The notes under the pieces are model-generated. The model saw only the letters and a program-made list of their open reading frames with translations. It was not told the DNA's origin and ran no database searches. From contig JADANN010000256.1 of assembly GCA_018806985.1 (NCBI GenBank), positions 1,277,501-1,341,500 on the forward strand: a DNA stretch of 64,000 nucleotides, given 5' to 3'. The position numbers and the translations under genes are program-made. The DNA comes from Angiostrongylus vasorum. Taxonomy: Eukaryota; Nematoda; Chromadorea; Rhabditida; Metastrongylidae. Positions 46,796 through 58,982 of this stretch are shown piece by piece. How positions within the stretch are numbered: the first letter of the stretch is position 1; the number at the start of each line of letters is the position of its first letter.

Positions 46796-47699
46796 CGAGG
46801 TTCATGGAAAGTCGATTTTTTGAATGCTTAGAATAATTCCGCAAACCGCTTCTAGAGATTCCTTTTATCGGATTTAAGCTGGCTTTATTTTGTGGATAGT
46901 ACACTGGTTTTGAGTGGTGATGGTCTTATTATGTACACAAATATGAATAAAACTAACAGCCTTCCGCATACGAGAGCATTCATCATGGTTATTCGGAAGA
47001 GTACCTTATAGAAGTGTTCGAAGACGAGTAATCGTAGAAGCGGTGGAAGCTAAGCTGTTTAACGTTTTCAAAAAACTATGAACTACCTGCATTCGAACAG
47101 AAGTGAAAGTGTAACCCTCTCACATGTGCTACTCTAGATGAATCCTGGTAGCAACGTAGCAAGCGTTTCTTTGGTCTACAACGGCCGGCAACCAAATGTA
47201 AACTGAACCCCTTCCCAATTAGCGTTCAGCATATTAATAAGGAAGGACGATTACAAGTCGTCGAGTCATAAAGTCCAAATCCAACTCAACTCCCATAATC
47301 TCTATAGGCGACGATTATAAGACAACGAAACGAATGACGAAAATGCTAGGATCCAGATGATAGGTGGAGATGGGGCATCTAAAGTATCACCTCTGATAAC
47401 AACATCGCACTTTCTACAACTATGTCTGTTTCCAAGAGATGATTTCCTTCTCAAAAATCGAATTACCTTTGTCATATGTGGTGGTGTTATTCATTATAGA
47501 AACCAAATAGTTCGCAGTAACGTCGTGTCCATGGCACACAGCTGCTGTGTGATGAAATTTTCTCTCAATGAACGTCTTAAATCATTCCTAGCATTTTTTA
47601 GGTAAGGAATATTGAGTCCAAGGATATCCGTTAAAAGTACATAAATTAAGAAAGCTATTACATCTCCAAAAACATCGATTATTCAACTAATATAAAAGC

Positions 47700-48330
47700 A
47701 CTAATTCTCTATACGATTGAGCCAACACGAGGTTGGTTGGTAGTTCACAGCTGGTCATTGCCGCCACTTAGTTGTTCGCTGTCGCATCGAGTCGAACCGG
47801 GTGGAGGAAACACCACTCGAATGGTGAACATCACTCGGGGCGCCTTCTATACAGGGTAGGTTTTGATCGATTCCAGCCTCCAATATAATCTATTCTGAGC
47901 GAGCAAGGCATCCTACAGCACTAGGTTTCGTGTTAGCTAGCACATAGCGAACCACTGCTTCTTCAAACAGACTTTCATTAAACTTCGACATTAATAATCA
48001 ATAAATTTTTTCGATTATTAAGCAAGCACGATGTTGACAAGAAAAATTTTTTTCGCTGACATCTCGTTGCCTTCGCTTTCCCTCAGAGCTGCGTTGATTT
48101 GAGCCGATGGTCCGCAGCTGGTCGTCTTTGCGATGTCGGTCTTCGTTGTCACATCGAGTCGAATCCAAGGAACACCGCTCGAATGAGGAGCTTCACACAG
48201 TGGTGCCCTTCTATACAAAACCGATATTGGTCGATTCCCTCCTCCAATTTGACCTACTTGGAAGGTCAATACGTCCTGTGCAGTCAACATCTTCAAAGTC
48301 GTTTTCATTAAACCTATGTCACAATGAACA
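47700..48330. repeat. Pair of related 230-bp repeats (direct)
   Basis: 47720-47985 and 48100-48330 share CGCATCGAGTCGAA, AACACC(A/G)CTCGAATG, CCTTCTATACA, TCGATTCC and TTTCATTAAAC in the same order. A 170-codon reverse frame over the second copy (48530-48018) is not echoed in the first, so it is probably not a gene. Confidence 0.65.
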
Positions 48331-48880
48331 AAGAAGGGGCTCCTTCTCCCTCTATCGATCCTTCGCGGACTGCCGACTACATTTTCAAACACCTCTTTTA
48401 GATATCTATTTTTGCCCTCCAAAAAACATCTTAGTCTTAAATAATAAACAACAATGAGAATACTTTTCCCATTCTGCTTCCAACTACAAAATCTTTTGAT
48501 GAAATATTGTATACTACAAAAAAGAACCACTCAAATAATACAAAGGTAAGAGAAGAAGTCAAAGTGCTAAGCTAACAATCTCCGTATTTAAAAAAAATTT
48601 CGTGCCATGACATGTTTCTCATTCTCCTTTGGATGAATACTTGGAAACGCGGGATGCCGTAAAGCTGTCGCAATACCACATACTCGCATACGATCTACGG
48701 TTCCATTCATTTATCCAGAAAAATTGTCCTGTGTGATAACGGCTCTTAAATAGCGCTGGCAACATTTGCAACAGTTTCTTAGATCACAAAGCGATTTTAT
48801 AACTGACGCAAATGTGTATGAGCATCACTCTAAAAGAATGGTATTTGTTTCTACCTAGTCCGTCTATGTGTAAGTGAAAG

Positions 48881-49162
48881 GCGCGTGTGGTGCAGTGGTC
48901 GGAGGCGCTCTGCATCACACACGTGGAATCGATCCCCCACGCCCATAGCCCACCAATCCTTCCATCTCTTTGGGTTCGGCAAATTGCTACCAGACTTATC
49001 TTGGAGGATAGCAGCGCTGGCTTAGTACATCGATAGGCTACCGCGAGTCATTGTAAAGGCCAGATATGCATCCAATCACCTCCAACAATGCGTAATGAAG
49101 TAGAATGCTCGGTGCATTCTCTCAGGGGTTTGATCAACGCCGAGAGCTTTTAGAGCTTTATA
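48881..49162 (+). mobile_element. SINE A copy
   Basis: Full-length: head GCGCGTGTGGTGCAGTGGTC, B box GGAATCGATCCCCCAC, end GATCAACGCCGAGAGCTTTT. Confidence 0.85.
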
Positions 49163-49439
49163 TGTAAGTGAACGATTATCGAAAAACTAAAATCGAAAAA
49201 AGGTGTATTTTTTTTAGTGATAAATGTGTCCATATGAACTCGTCCTAGTAAATTATGTTACGGTAAAACCCTGATTTCATTGAGTATATTATGATTTCTA
49301 GGGAAGCGTGTAGCATTCAATTTCGGAAATTACAGATGGTAAGCATAGTTTAAATGAGAAATGTATTATTTTGAAGTTCACTAGAGAATGAGCAACTATC
49401 TATTTTGCTATTATTAATTTGTGGTGCCTATTATACGGA

Positions 49440-49602
49440 CGGATATAGCAGTTGTTGTGATGTCGGTCATCACAAGCATGGTGCTCGTTCGACCTCGCCC
49501 AAGTTCACCAGATCTAAGTAGTTAGATAATTAAATAAATAGATAAATAGATAAACATAAATGAATAAATAAGTAAATAAATAAACAGATAAACAATGTAG
49601 TT
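49440..49602 (+). mobile_element. SINE D head joined directly to an AAATAGAT-type tail
   Basis: ACGGATATAGCAGTTGTTGT and GCTCGTTCGACCTCG are the D head. The body is missing, and from 49520 about 80 bp of (AAATA/GATA)n tail follows. Confidence 0.75.
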
Positions 49603-52070
49603 AGTTCCCATGACTTTCCTAACATAGTTATTCCATTTAGATTTTTTCTAACCTACGGTAAGTCTGGGATAGATCTCTTATTATTAAAAGTACAATAGTA
49701 GGAAATGATAGATAATTTTTGGCCTTTTTTGTTCCTGAACTGCTGGTATTGTTAATTTTAAGTAGCTAAGCCTTCTGCAAGGAATGTGTGCGGCACAGAT
49801 TTCAGAGGAGCTTCCTAGGTGTTTCTTTCTTGTATTTGTCAAAGAGTGAGTCTAGTTGGTTCAATAGAAATAGAAAATAGGTCTTCAATAGAAAAAATCA
49901 ACGCAACATCCGTAGATGGTAGATTTGTTTTCTTATACATTGCGTTTTCAAGTTAGCGATTGACGACATAATTCCATTCTTGTATTTTCATAATGTTCCA
50001 CTCCACTTCTCAATCTCTTGCGCTATTTACACATCTCATCGCACTGCAGTTAGACATCCTACGCAAGAAAGCACTTAATTTTTCTCTGATTAGGACCACT
50101 ACTCTCATTAGGGTGTAAGATAAATACTTATGGACGTCGCTTGGCTTTACGAGTTCTACTGCAAATGCTGAAAGCAATGGTATGAAGGAGCCATAGCATT
50201 TATCCTAGCAACATTACTGATAAAATTCGTTAGATTTCTGGAAGTTTTGCTTGTCAACAAAAGCATCCTCTACAGTGTGCACCCGCCACATTTGAGCAGA
50301 AGAATGGGCAGGAAAACCCAATCTGAGGACGTTCGGACTATTCATGGCGCAAACCTCATGCAGCCAAGAGTAATGAACCACTGCTAAGATTTCTAAGCGC
50401 AAACCAGTAGGCATTATCCGCACGGTGACAGTAACCGTACTGTGAAGGGAAGTTAATTCTTCGATGCACTGGAAGTACTGGTCTTACACCAGCAACTCTG
50501 TCTCATTGTGTTTATTTTCAATCCAGTTTTAGTTTCAAATCAGAAGCAAATACTGCCTTCGTAAAATAGTTTGTAACACTCTTCTAAAAGTTATCATGAG
50601 AACAGTGATAGATTTTGCACCAATAAATTCTTCGAAATGTTTGATGACTTTTCCAATAACTTAAGGTTAACACCGCGCTCCACAAAATGATCTCAGCGCT
50701 GCTAAATATGAATTCTAGAGAAATCAGTGAAGGAGGTCTCAAAAGGGCCGATTTTGTGCACAGGAGTTCATCACAAAGAAGCAATCGTGCTGTTTACTTG
50801 CTCTACCGTTGCAGTGCTGCATTGCTGGCTTGCAAGGCAGTGCGTTACTGTGATTTCTTATCGCTGTCTCCGCTGTCATTCCTCTTAACGCTGAGGTGTT
50901 CGTTCTCTACAGTGCATCTGAAAGATTGCACACCTCGTTGGTATAAAGCCATGGATAGAAGCCCGCCCTTTTGATTAAAACCACATATACTACGCACTAC
51001 TAACCCCTTTCCTCATCTATTCTAGTCCGAATGCGAAGAAATACATTTTCGTTTATTATCTTCTGCCGTATATGTTCCGTCATCCCACTTTCAGCTAAAA
51101 TCACAGAATGAATTATTCTTTGATAGCATCGTTTGTTCGATAAGTTAAGCTTTAACTGGGATCCACATTGCAATTTCTGGGTTTAATGCTTTAGTTGCAG
51201 GGCCATAAGTTTTTTAAAAAAATCCTGCAAACGTTAAATTGCTCACTTCAGCCAGAATGCACTGTACAAGGAGCTTCCCGAGCTTTCCGAACCTACATAT
51301 ACTATTCACACCCAATTCTACTCTTATCTGCTTTCTTTACTTAATGTATTTCTTTGATTGGGTGCGGCACCAACATGTGCCCTTTCCGGCACCGTAATCT
51401 CCTATGTGGCAGGTAGTGAAGTAATTCTGCAGATTAGCCGCCCAGATATACTTTTTTTTAAACAACACGTTACTTGGAAAACAAGCACATCTTATCAAAA
51501 TATAGCACGATGTCCACGATAATTTAATGAGTTTTCAAAAAAGAAATGTGGAAGTTTAGTCTCCATCTTCAAGTACACATTCCATAGAACTTTGCTAATG
51601 TACTCAACCTCATTCACCAAAAGGATACAGTTTCTGGCTTACAAAGCAAAAGGATTTTCTTAAATCATCCTTCACAGTGGCTCCGTTGTTGTAATGCTCA
51701 TCATTATTCAGTTGTCGCATGGTTTAAAAAACTAGCAGCCATTTCGTATAACGTTGTGATGAACACTGAACGAGAATTTCTTTTACTCTTTTAGAATTCA
51801 CAGTATTCTTTATGCCACCTGTGGTCTAACCTAGTCGTGAAACATCGTGAAACAGAATTCCTCCATTGCCGATCACAAACGTTGCAGCTGTTGGTATATT
51901 TCGCAGCACTCCTTGTTATAGCAGATGGGTCTATCATTGAACAGCTAAATCGTCTCTTTAACGTTCTACTGAACCAAACGTGGATTTGAGAAATGTTTTA
52001 GCACTTCGAGATTGCCAACACGTTGAGTAGAGCACCTGTAGTTGTTATTCATAATTTGTTTTTTGGCAAC
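49603..52070. other. No secure feature
   Basis: AT-rich DNA. A 95-codon forward frame (50687-50974) and an acceptor-preceded frame at 51255 were seen, but neither shows a domain or a matching downstream exon. Confidence 0.5.
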
Positions 52071-52078
52071 ATCTCACA

Positions 52079-52141
52079 ATGAAGGCGCGTAATGGCTCGT
52101 TATTCTTTCTGGACAAGAAGAACCAAGTACATAGCTGTTTC
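52079..52141 (+). CDS. Tentative first exon of the membrane protein
   Basis: The ATG is followed by 21 codons (MKARNGSLFFLDKKNQVHSC plus F) and a good GTAAGA donor. A T-rich acceptor at 52194 then opens FGFFNFQIWLRRGETF. Both could belong to the gene at 53060-54831, but no helix 1 typical of a tetraspan protein is clear here, so the link is a guess. Confidence 0.25.
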
Positions 52142-52544
52142 GTAAGAACGGTCTCACTTTGCCTTCTTTTAGTTCATGCGCTTACATTTTACAGTTTGGT
52201 TTTTTTAACTTTCAAATTTGGCTAAGACGTGGAGAAACTTTTGCTATACCGACGTGTTCTTCCTCTCCTTTCTCAAACATCTGTGCTTGGATCTGCTTAG
52301 TTAACGTCTTTTAGCACTCAACTTCAAACAGCGAGCCACCTTTCCCATCTTTAAGGCTCTCAACTTCGTAGCCATCATTGTACCAAAATAATCTTAATGG
52401 TTCCCTGCCTTAACTTAAAAATGTAATCGTGCCACTTCCGAGCCTTGACATCTAGGCTTAGATTATGGCAGTTCTGTTTTAATGTCTTCGATTGGATGCA
52501 GGGTAACATGAAAACAATTTTCCTATTTTACATGGCCCACCATC

Positions 52545-52810
52545 ACATCTAATCTGCGGATCCCAGCACTTCTTGCATTCGATTTGTTTTCCTCGTATTC
52601 ATTGTCCACAGTGGTTTTCGAACATTTCGCGTGTTGTTTAGGCTACTACTTGAGGATTTAGTCTTCTCTATGGATTTCGTAGAATGTTGGTCGGGTCAAT
52701 TCTCTTTGGAATCTTGGAGATAGCAAGGCTAAGGCGTTCTCATGTGGATTGGAGGAGAGCCTTAGGAGGAGGTTAACAAGCACCTCCCATTCCAGATGGA
52801 ACGCTTACTA
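52545..52810 (-). mobile_element. SINE D, head missing
   Basis: CTGCGGATCCCAGCACTTCT, TTGCATTCGATTTGTTTTCC and AGGCGTTCTCATGTGGATTG match the D body in reverse. Confidence 0.72.
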
Positions 52811-53059
52811 ACCGCAGCCCTACGCCCACCCGAAAAGAAAAAAATTGATACGAAAATCAGTGCCGAAAACTGAATTCCTGAAATCCAACAAAATATGAAT
52901 ACAAAGGGATAAAATATTAATTACAACTATTCGAGCACCATGTACTTATACTAGAACATTCCGTAAGTTTTGTTTAGTACTAAAGGACCAGTTTAAGTCG
53001 TAAGATTCCCAAACGCAGGTCGAACTAATTCAAGCGGATCTATTTTCGTTTTTATTCAG

Positions 53060-53268
53060 CAATATCTGCCATATTTTACGGAAGCACGTCGATCATTTCT
53101 GACGCGGCGTTCTATTTTTATCTCAGCAACTCTAATCAAAAGCCACGTTGCCTTTGTTCTATTCTTATAGCCTCGTCGTCCATCAGCTTACTGTACGCCG
53201 TCTTCTCATCAGCGGTGATGTTTACTAGTCTCTACATCGAATTTAATCCGGTGTGCAGAGACAGTGCA
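53060..53268 (+). CDS. Membrane protein penultimate exon (two hydrophobic segments)
   Basis: The exon is 209 nt, entering in phase 1 and leaving in phase 0. It gives AISAIFYGSTSIISDAAFYF, then LSNSNQKPRCLC, a long hydrophobic helix, and YIEFNPVCRDSA. Its splice borders match the T-rich acceptor and GTAAGT donor expected in nematodes. Confidence 0.72.
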
Positions 53269-54831
53269 GTAAGTTAATACTGGAGTTTTTTTTAAATAAG
53301 TTTTGTAAAGTATAGAAGTCTTAGCGATATGCTTGCTTCCGGAGTGGAAACGAATGAAAAAGGGGCATAACTTGATATAGAAAGCAGTAATCAAGAAATG
53401 GGTTGTGGACAACGTGAAGGGCACACCGGCTTATCAGTGACGGGAACAATCTATACTGAAAGCGGCAAAAATAAACAGCAGCTTCTTTTTAAGAAAGAAA
53501 TCGACGATGAAAAGCAAAATATTGTCCCTCAGATGAGTGAAATATACTGCTTAAAGGGGTTTATATCTGTCTAAGGAACGCTAACACTTTTTTTAATGCA
53601 GTTGACGTTGTGCTCTTTTATTGAGCGCGATTTTAGCGCCTGAAAATTCGTCTAATCCACAAAAATGTCTGCCGACATATTACTACATTTCACTCTAGAT
53701 AACTAGTAAATTCAGGAAAATACTGTAAGAAGTTTTTTTGCGAGTAAGACTTTCAAATTTTGCAAATTTACTACTTTCTAACATTGATATGGGCATTGCC
53801 TTCTTAGAAGCATGATATTAGTTAAGCTGCTGAGCTAATGTCCAGAAAAGAAAATAATCCATATTACTTACTTGGATGCTTGGATGGCCCGTCTTCACTG
53901 ATTGTGCGAGCCCCAGCATAATCTCCATTCTCGGAGTTTTGCTGGTTTAACTATGGTGCTCCCCTGAGACCCGAGGTCAGCCTTGCCAAAGTCTGCCCAG
54001 GTCTTCACCACCCCATGCAGTCGCAGCCCTTGTGGATCAGAGGGACATTTGCCACCATGCGACTTAAATACGGAGACGGTGGTGGATTTTGGTATTGGTT
54101 TGTTCTTAGCTGGACGTCCTGATGGAAACGCCGGACTCCTTCTCAGCTTGGGAGACTCCCTGCCGGGCAGACGAATCTCCCCGCTGTGCATCGCAGTCCG
54201 ACACCCAGAAACACCTCTCAGCCACGACAAGACGGTAAACCGTTAGGAAGAGATAATCAATATTACATGTTCGAAATACGAATTGATGCTTAACTTCACA
54301 ACTTATGCTTGCACATCATTTCTGAAACATCTTTCTCTCCTACATGCTTAAGTGCGCCTATCCAATCGAATAACCAATACTACAAAGAAATCTCAGTTTT
54401 CTTAAAGGCAAACTAATAAAAAATTTTGAACTGTGGTTTGCCCTTGCACGAACTTCTTTTAAGAATTCTGTGTTTTTGTTGTTTTTTTCTTGGAATTTTA
54501 ACACTTTTTGTGCACCTCATTTTGTACTAAAAGCGTTTTGAAACTTGGAAGTATGCTCGTCATTTTTCTTTTGCATTTTGTCTTAGTAAAATCCTTAGGC
54601 CGATGAAAAACAACGTCACGAACCAGCACTTTTTTCCTTGCTATCATAACTCCGTTCTGAAACGAATTCTGACCTTTTCAGAAAGATGTTGTGTACATGA
54701 CTGTTGTATGTGGTTGCACCCTCACCAGCTACTTCGTCATTCTGCTCTTTTCCATTCTTCGTCTGGAATCCACATCATCAGATTCCAGTACCAAGAAGGC
54801 CTCTGCTCAGGAAGCACCTAATGCCAATTAA
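53060..54831 (+). CDS. Unrecognised multi-pass membrane protein, last two exons
   Basis: Two clean exons on the forward strand join in phase: 53060-53268 (acceptor TTTATTCAG, donor GTAAGT) and 54682-54831 (acceptor CCTTTTCAG, stop TAA). The joined 119-codon segment has hydrophobic helices around ISAIFYGSTSIISDAAF, LCSILIASSSISLLYAVF and VVYMTVVCGCTLTSYFVILL, then a short Ser/Lys/Ala-rich cytoplasmic tail ending APNAN. The shape suggests a small tetraspan-type protein, but I do not recognise the family. Exons 52079-52141 (MKARNGSLFFLDKKN, donor GTAAGA) and a frame from 52195 could be the 5' end but are weaker. A SINE C copy lies in the last intron. Confidence 0.7.
53862..54250 (-). mobile_element. 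Repeat family C copy in the membrane-protein intron
   Basis: Reverse copy: starts at the right with CGGTTTACCGTCTTGTCGTG and ends CATCCAAGTAAGTAATATGG. It lies between the last two exons of the gene at 53,060-54,831. Confidence 0.82.
54682..54831 (+). CDS. Membrane protein terminal exon
   Basis: After acceptor CCTTTTCAG, 49 codons and TAA encode one hydrophobic helix (VVYMTVVCGCTLTSYFVILL), a basic stop-transfer FSILRLES, and a polar tail (TSSDSSTKKASAQEAPNAN). It joins in phase to the exon ending at 53268. Confidence 0.72.
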   Translation, partial: KDVVYMTVVCGCTLTSYFVILLFSILRLESTSSDSSTKKASAQEAPNAN

Positions 54832-55089
54832 AGGAAGCACGGTTGATCCCATTACTGTTTATAAAGATGACGACTGTGAAGGCTTTTTTAGTTTTATTTT
54901 GCATAATACTTTGCTCCATAGTACATAGTCATTCAAACGAAATAAATAAGTGTTCGAGCTTTATAAATTGTTTGGTCATTGCATTCACAAATGGATACCT
55001 CTTTTAAAAAAAATTTCCTTTTATAACATAGATTCAACCTACATTCTTAGCTTCAAAAGATTTCAGCTTTGTAAGTTCATCAAATTACT

Positions 55090-55400
55090 GGTAGTTCAGT
55101 GGCTAGTGATGCAGTCCACCAAGAAGCAGTGTGCTGGTTCGACTCTATCCACAGCTCTCTCACAGTCCATGTGGAAAGCCTTAGCTCGGCTATTTCCAAA
55201 GTTGCGAAGAGAATCTATTCAATTATTATTCTACGACATCCATAAAGAAGACGAAATCCTCATGTAACAGACGAAACAACGTACGAATTGTTGAAGGTCT
55301 TTGTTGACGATGTGTGCGAGGAAAACATATGGAATGCAAGAAGTGGTGGGATCTGCACAGTAGAGAAGTTAGCTGGTCATGTAAAATAAAAAAAGCTTAT
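55090..55400 (+). mobile_element. SINE D copy
   Basis: GGCTAGTGATGCAGTCCACC and GCTGGTTCGACTCTATCC head boxes, then GAATGCAAGAAGTGGTGGGA and a TAAAATAAAAAAAG tail. Confidence 0.78.
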
Positions 55401-55794
55401 CGAAAACATTTTCTCTTCTTGGCGTAGATTTGCGAGTTGTACCTTTGGATCCCATGATAACCACATTATAGTGCTCATCACATCGTGACAATAGAGTTTA
55501 TCAATCGCAGGCCCTTTTGACCTGTGCAAGTCAACCATGGTTCACTTCGAAATTGCCTTTGAAGGATGAGATTGACTACTTTAAACCAAGCTTATATTTT
55601 GTTCCTTCACACACAAAGAAGGGGCGGGGCCAATCAGAAACATGTTTCGAATAGCTACAATATGTAAACAGAATAATAGAGGGGGAAAGAACCGCTCGAT
55701 TGAGCGCGAAACTAGCCAACTCCAATGATTTAAAAACAACTGCCACGCAAAAAATGGCAAAACTTGGAATGGAGATTGTAGGAGTTCAAGTGCA

Positions 55795-56040
55795 ATAAAC
55801 GATATCGCTTGTAAGACGCCCTGATGGCCGTATATTGGCGAAAATATTGATCACCTTGTATCAACATAAAAGAGCATCCAGATGGAAAAATGAAATCCGC
55901 CATAGCACTCCAATAGGTAGAAGAGAAAAATACGACGATGATGATTTCGGAATCAAAGTCGCGGTCGTAACAAATGTTTCAAAGGTATCAATGCGTAAAA
56001 CTCTTGAGCGTTTTTGAAAAACGTTAAGAACGTAAAAATG
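55795..56040 (+). mobile_element. PLE endonuclease remnant
   Basis: The forward frame ends FGIKVAVVTNVSKVSMRKTL and ERF, aligning with the last block of the PLE GIY-YIG protein (IKVTxLARETKTxTRKTLEAF). Upstream sequence is too decayed to place. Confidence 0.5.
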
Positions 56041-56594
56041 AATGCTTGCAGTATTTCGATAACATGTATGTGGTTTCGCTTAAGGACGTACCGTCCTTCT
56101 TATCAGAACATATTATCAAATCGTAAAACAGCAATGCAACACTTCCAAAACGAACGTTTTCGGAGATAACTGTTGGTTTTTTCAGGTCTAGACAATTGTT
56201 CCTCAACGAACAAGGTTTAAAGCTAAACTGCGATTGTAAACTTTGTGTTGATGGGCTATCCCATTTGTGTATCCGCTGAAATTTCACAGTCACGAAATTC
56301 GAAAGGTACCTATGGATTGACTTAGAACAGTTGAACAAATTGGCTTGCACTACTGGACACCTATGAAATAATCCCTTGTACTTAAACGACAGAGTTCATA
56401 CGGATGAAAAAATGATGTTTGCCTCAAAATACTTGTCGTTTTGAGATGTACTGTGAGCTCAATGTGATCTCACGGTTTCAATTTGTTCTATGTTTTTTTC
56501 CTGTAGTTATAGAATTACTTCGGAATTACTATGTGCCAATTTCTACTTACTGCTCAAAATTCTTTCAGTGTACAGTATTATGTCACATACAAGA

Positions 56595-56745
56595 GCCTCG
56601 ATGGTGCAGAGAATAGCATGTGAGCCATCGAAGAGGGTAATGCCGGGTTCGAGTCTGGCCTAGTCCGAGTTTTGCAAATATTCCAAATTCATCGTGGTTG
56701 CTTTTCGCATAGTGCCTTGCCAAGAAAAAATAATAAGCAATAAAT
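56595..56745 (+). mobile_element. Diverged SINE B-like copy
   Basis: CGATGGTGCAGAGAATAGC and GGGTTCGAGTCTGGCC are A and B box equivalents, followed by the family B tail (GAGTTTTGCAAATATTCC). Confidence 0.6.
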
Positions 56746-57539
56746 GAGATGTTGGGCGTAGCCAATCACCACACCATAAGCATACACTGTTCAAAGTATT
56801 TGCACAAGGGTCCTGTCTGCCTAAATGACACGAATAATGCATAATTTGGTTTTAAGGTCTTCATGGAAACAAAAGCGCTCGTACCGATCAGTGGTCAGGG
56901 AAAAAACGGTCACAGTTTTGCTCAGCTGTTGTCCTGTTGAATCACACAAAACGTGTTGAACAGCTGTTGAATCGTAAAAATATGTACTAAAGACATCTGA
57001 TCTCAAACCTTATAATCTGCGCAGTGGCGATTTCCGTCTTAACTGGCTGTATGAGTAGGGACATCAAACTCCCTCATAAGATTGGAGTGATTTGCACAAA
57101 GCATGGTTTTCTCAGTGATACATTTAATAAGGGTAGCTCTACTCATAGTGTTCTCCTTGATTTCAGCTTTTTGACGTACAAGACCTGCTGAACGAAGAAC
57201 TTCTCTGTCTTGAAGACATACTCATCTGATCTACTGAGTGCTTAACGCAACAGTAGCTAAATGAGAAGCTCGGGATCACAGTTTAGTCACTAATATAAGT
57301 TCATTACGACTTTAACAATACCTTGCCCAAATACTGAAACTGAACTACGCCTGAGCATATTAACCCTTTTCTTTGTTAAATTTACGGTACTCCACACATG
57401 TGAAGCGAACCTTAATAATCAATGATTGAACAGGAGCAAAGAGGAAGTTTCGTGATAATGTGCCGCTTTCTTACTTGAGCAAAAAAAGAAAGGGTTTGTA
57501 AGGTTCTCAATCACCTTTGAAACACTGTTGCGATAACTA

Positions 57540-58090
57540 CAATGATGATGGGATATTTGCAAAACTCCGGAGCGCAGGTGTCTGGGATGAGAAACGAACC
57601 TCGTTTTTACTCTTTTCCAGGGGTTAACGCGTTCACCATCACACCATGCAGATCGTTCGTTTCGCGTTTTTCTCAGCCTTGTTTTTAACTTATAGGTGCT
57701 ATTATCAATCACCCGTCAATCGAATTGATCTGGGAAGCACAAATCATCACTGAATCCAGTTAAACTGAAGGTGTGATGTAAATCACAATTCTAACTTATT
57801 ATTTACTCCCTACTCTTTTTAACGGCATGGTATGTATTGCGAAATATAACTTTAATGCTGCTGAGATATTTGCAAAACTCCGAACCGCAGGTGTTTGCGG
57901 TGGGGAACGAATGCGCTACTACCCCTTTCCGGGGAGTAACGCGTTCACCACCACACCATGCGGGTCCTTCGTTTCGCCTGTCTCTCAGCTAGTTCTATCG
58001 ATCTTTTTGCCATCAGCAATCACCCGCCATTAAAGTAAATCACAATCCTATAACTTTTTATTTACTGCTTATTCTTTTTCAAGGCAGGTT
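57540..58090 (-). mobile_element. Two SINE B copies in tandem plus a third tail
   Basis: 57540-57775 and 57785-58030 are reverse SINE B bodies with AAATCACAATTCTAACTTAT at the junction. Another tail start (AAATCACAATCCTATAAC) follows at 58037. Head-to-tail arrangement of one family. Confidence 0.75.
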
Positions 58091-58751
58091 ATGACATGAA
58101 TCTATGTATCTATTGCGACAATTATTCAATTGAATCCATAGAGAAAGTCAATCTGCCATTATTTTCTCAGTGGGCACACTTGTGCTAGTTAATAGCAGTT
58201 TGAATGAAAACATAGTTATAACGTCATAAAGCAGGCTTGAAGAATGATAACCTTGAATTTTTTTGAGCAAAACGTGATTGTCGTAGCGCATCTCATTGGA
58301 ATTGGTCTGATCACAGACAGTTTGTGCGAGTTGGCTAGTGGATTAGGGAGTTGGTCGGATTTGTCTTTTTGTCCGCCAACTGTATGTGGAATGCTCGACT
58401 TTATATGAATTCGCCACGCGGGACTTTTTTTTCCGTAACTGCCGTGAACAGTTTGCCTCGAGTTTGGGTTATAACAATTTATAGCAACAACAACGATACA
58501 ATAATAATATGTGATATTTGACGACATGTAAGGTGGGTGGATACGAGTGAGGTTGAAATGAGAACAAGTGGTGCACTTGAAGAATGGTGGGCGCACACTA
58601 GAATTGGAGCACTGAAAAACTGCGGGACTGGATGAAGACCGGACGAGCGCTGCGAACACCTGAAGGCGAATGCCGATGGGCTGCCTGTATTATTTTTGTA
58701 GTGGGTTTAGCTTTGCCAGAGGGAATTAAAGAGAGCGCCTAGAGAGAGGTT

Positions 58752-58982
58752 CTAAAGTTTTTTTCTACTAGCACAATCTGATAGGGCTACATGTGAAAGG
58801 GCGCAGGTGCTTGTTCGGAAACTTCTTTGGGACGGCAGCTGTTGGAAAGTACATTCAGCTGACTGTTGCTGATTCCCTTTCCAGCCACCTGCGAGACAAC
58901 TGCATGAAATGGTCGTTGAGAGACAATTTACAGAATATGCGAGAATAACGATTACAAGTAAAACAGTTATTGTAGAAGACAT
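58752..58982 (-). CDS. Putative small secreted cysteine-containing protein
   Basis: The 76-codon reverse-strand frame starts with a textbook signal peptide (MSSTITVLLVIVILAYSVNC). A short mature region follows with six Cys counting the one at the cleavage region, spaced CSC, ECTF, TCAL, DCAS. It may end at the TAG at 58752, or splice at a GT after CTCGCAG to a frame opening at 58659 after CGCCTTCAG. I recognise no family. Secretion is inferred from the leader alone. Confidence 0.4.
   Translation of the reverse strand: MSSTITVLLVIVILAYSVNCLSTTISCSCLAGGWKGNQQQSAECTFQQLPSQRSFRTSTCALSHVALSDCASRKKL

Noticed and set aside
48018..48530. 170-codon reverse frame
   Set aside because: It overlaps a repeated unit, has no recognised domain, and the frame is not kept in the sister copy at 47.7 kb.
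49520..49600. CRISPR-like or tandem array
   Set aside because: The repeated AAATAGAT units are a degenerate SINE tail without spacers.
57170..57232. Forward terminal exon after TTGATTTCAG (LFDVQDLLNEELLCLEDILI)
   Set aside because: The acceptor is good, but it is only 20 codons with no upstream exon in phase.
58216..58659. 147-codon reverse frame downstream of the secreted-peptide candidate
   Set aside because: It opens after an acceptor-like CGCCTTCAG, but two frames are open there and neither has a domain or clear phase match to the upstream exon.
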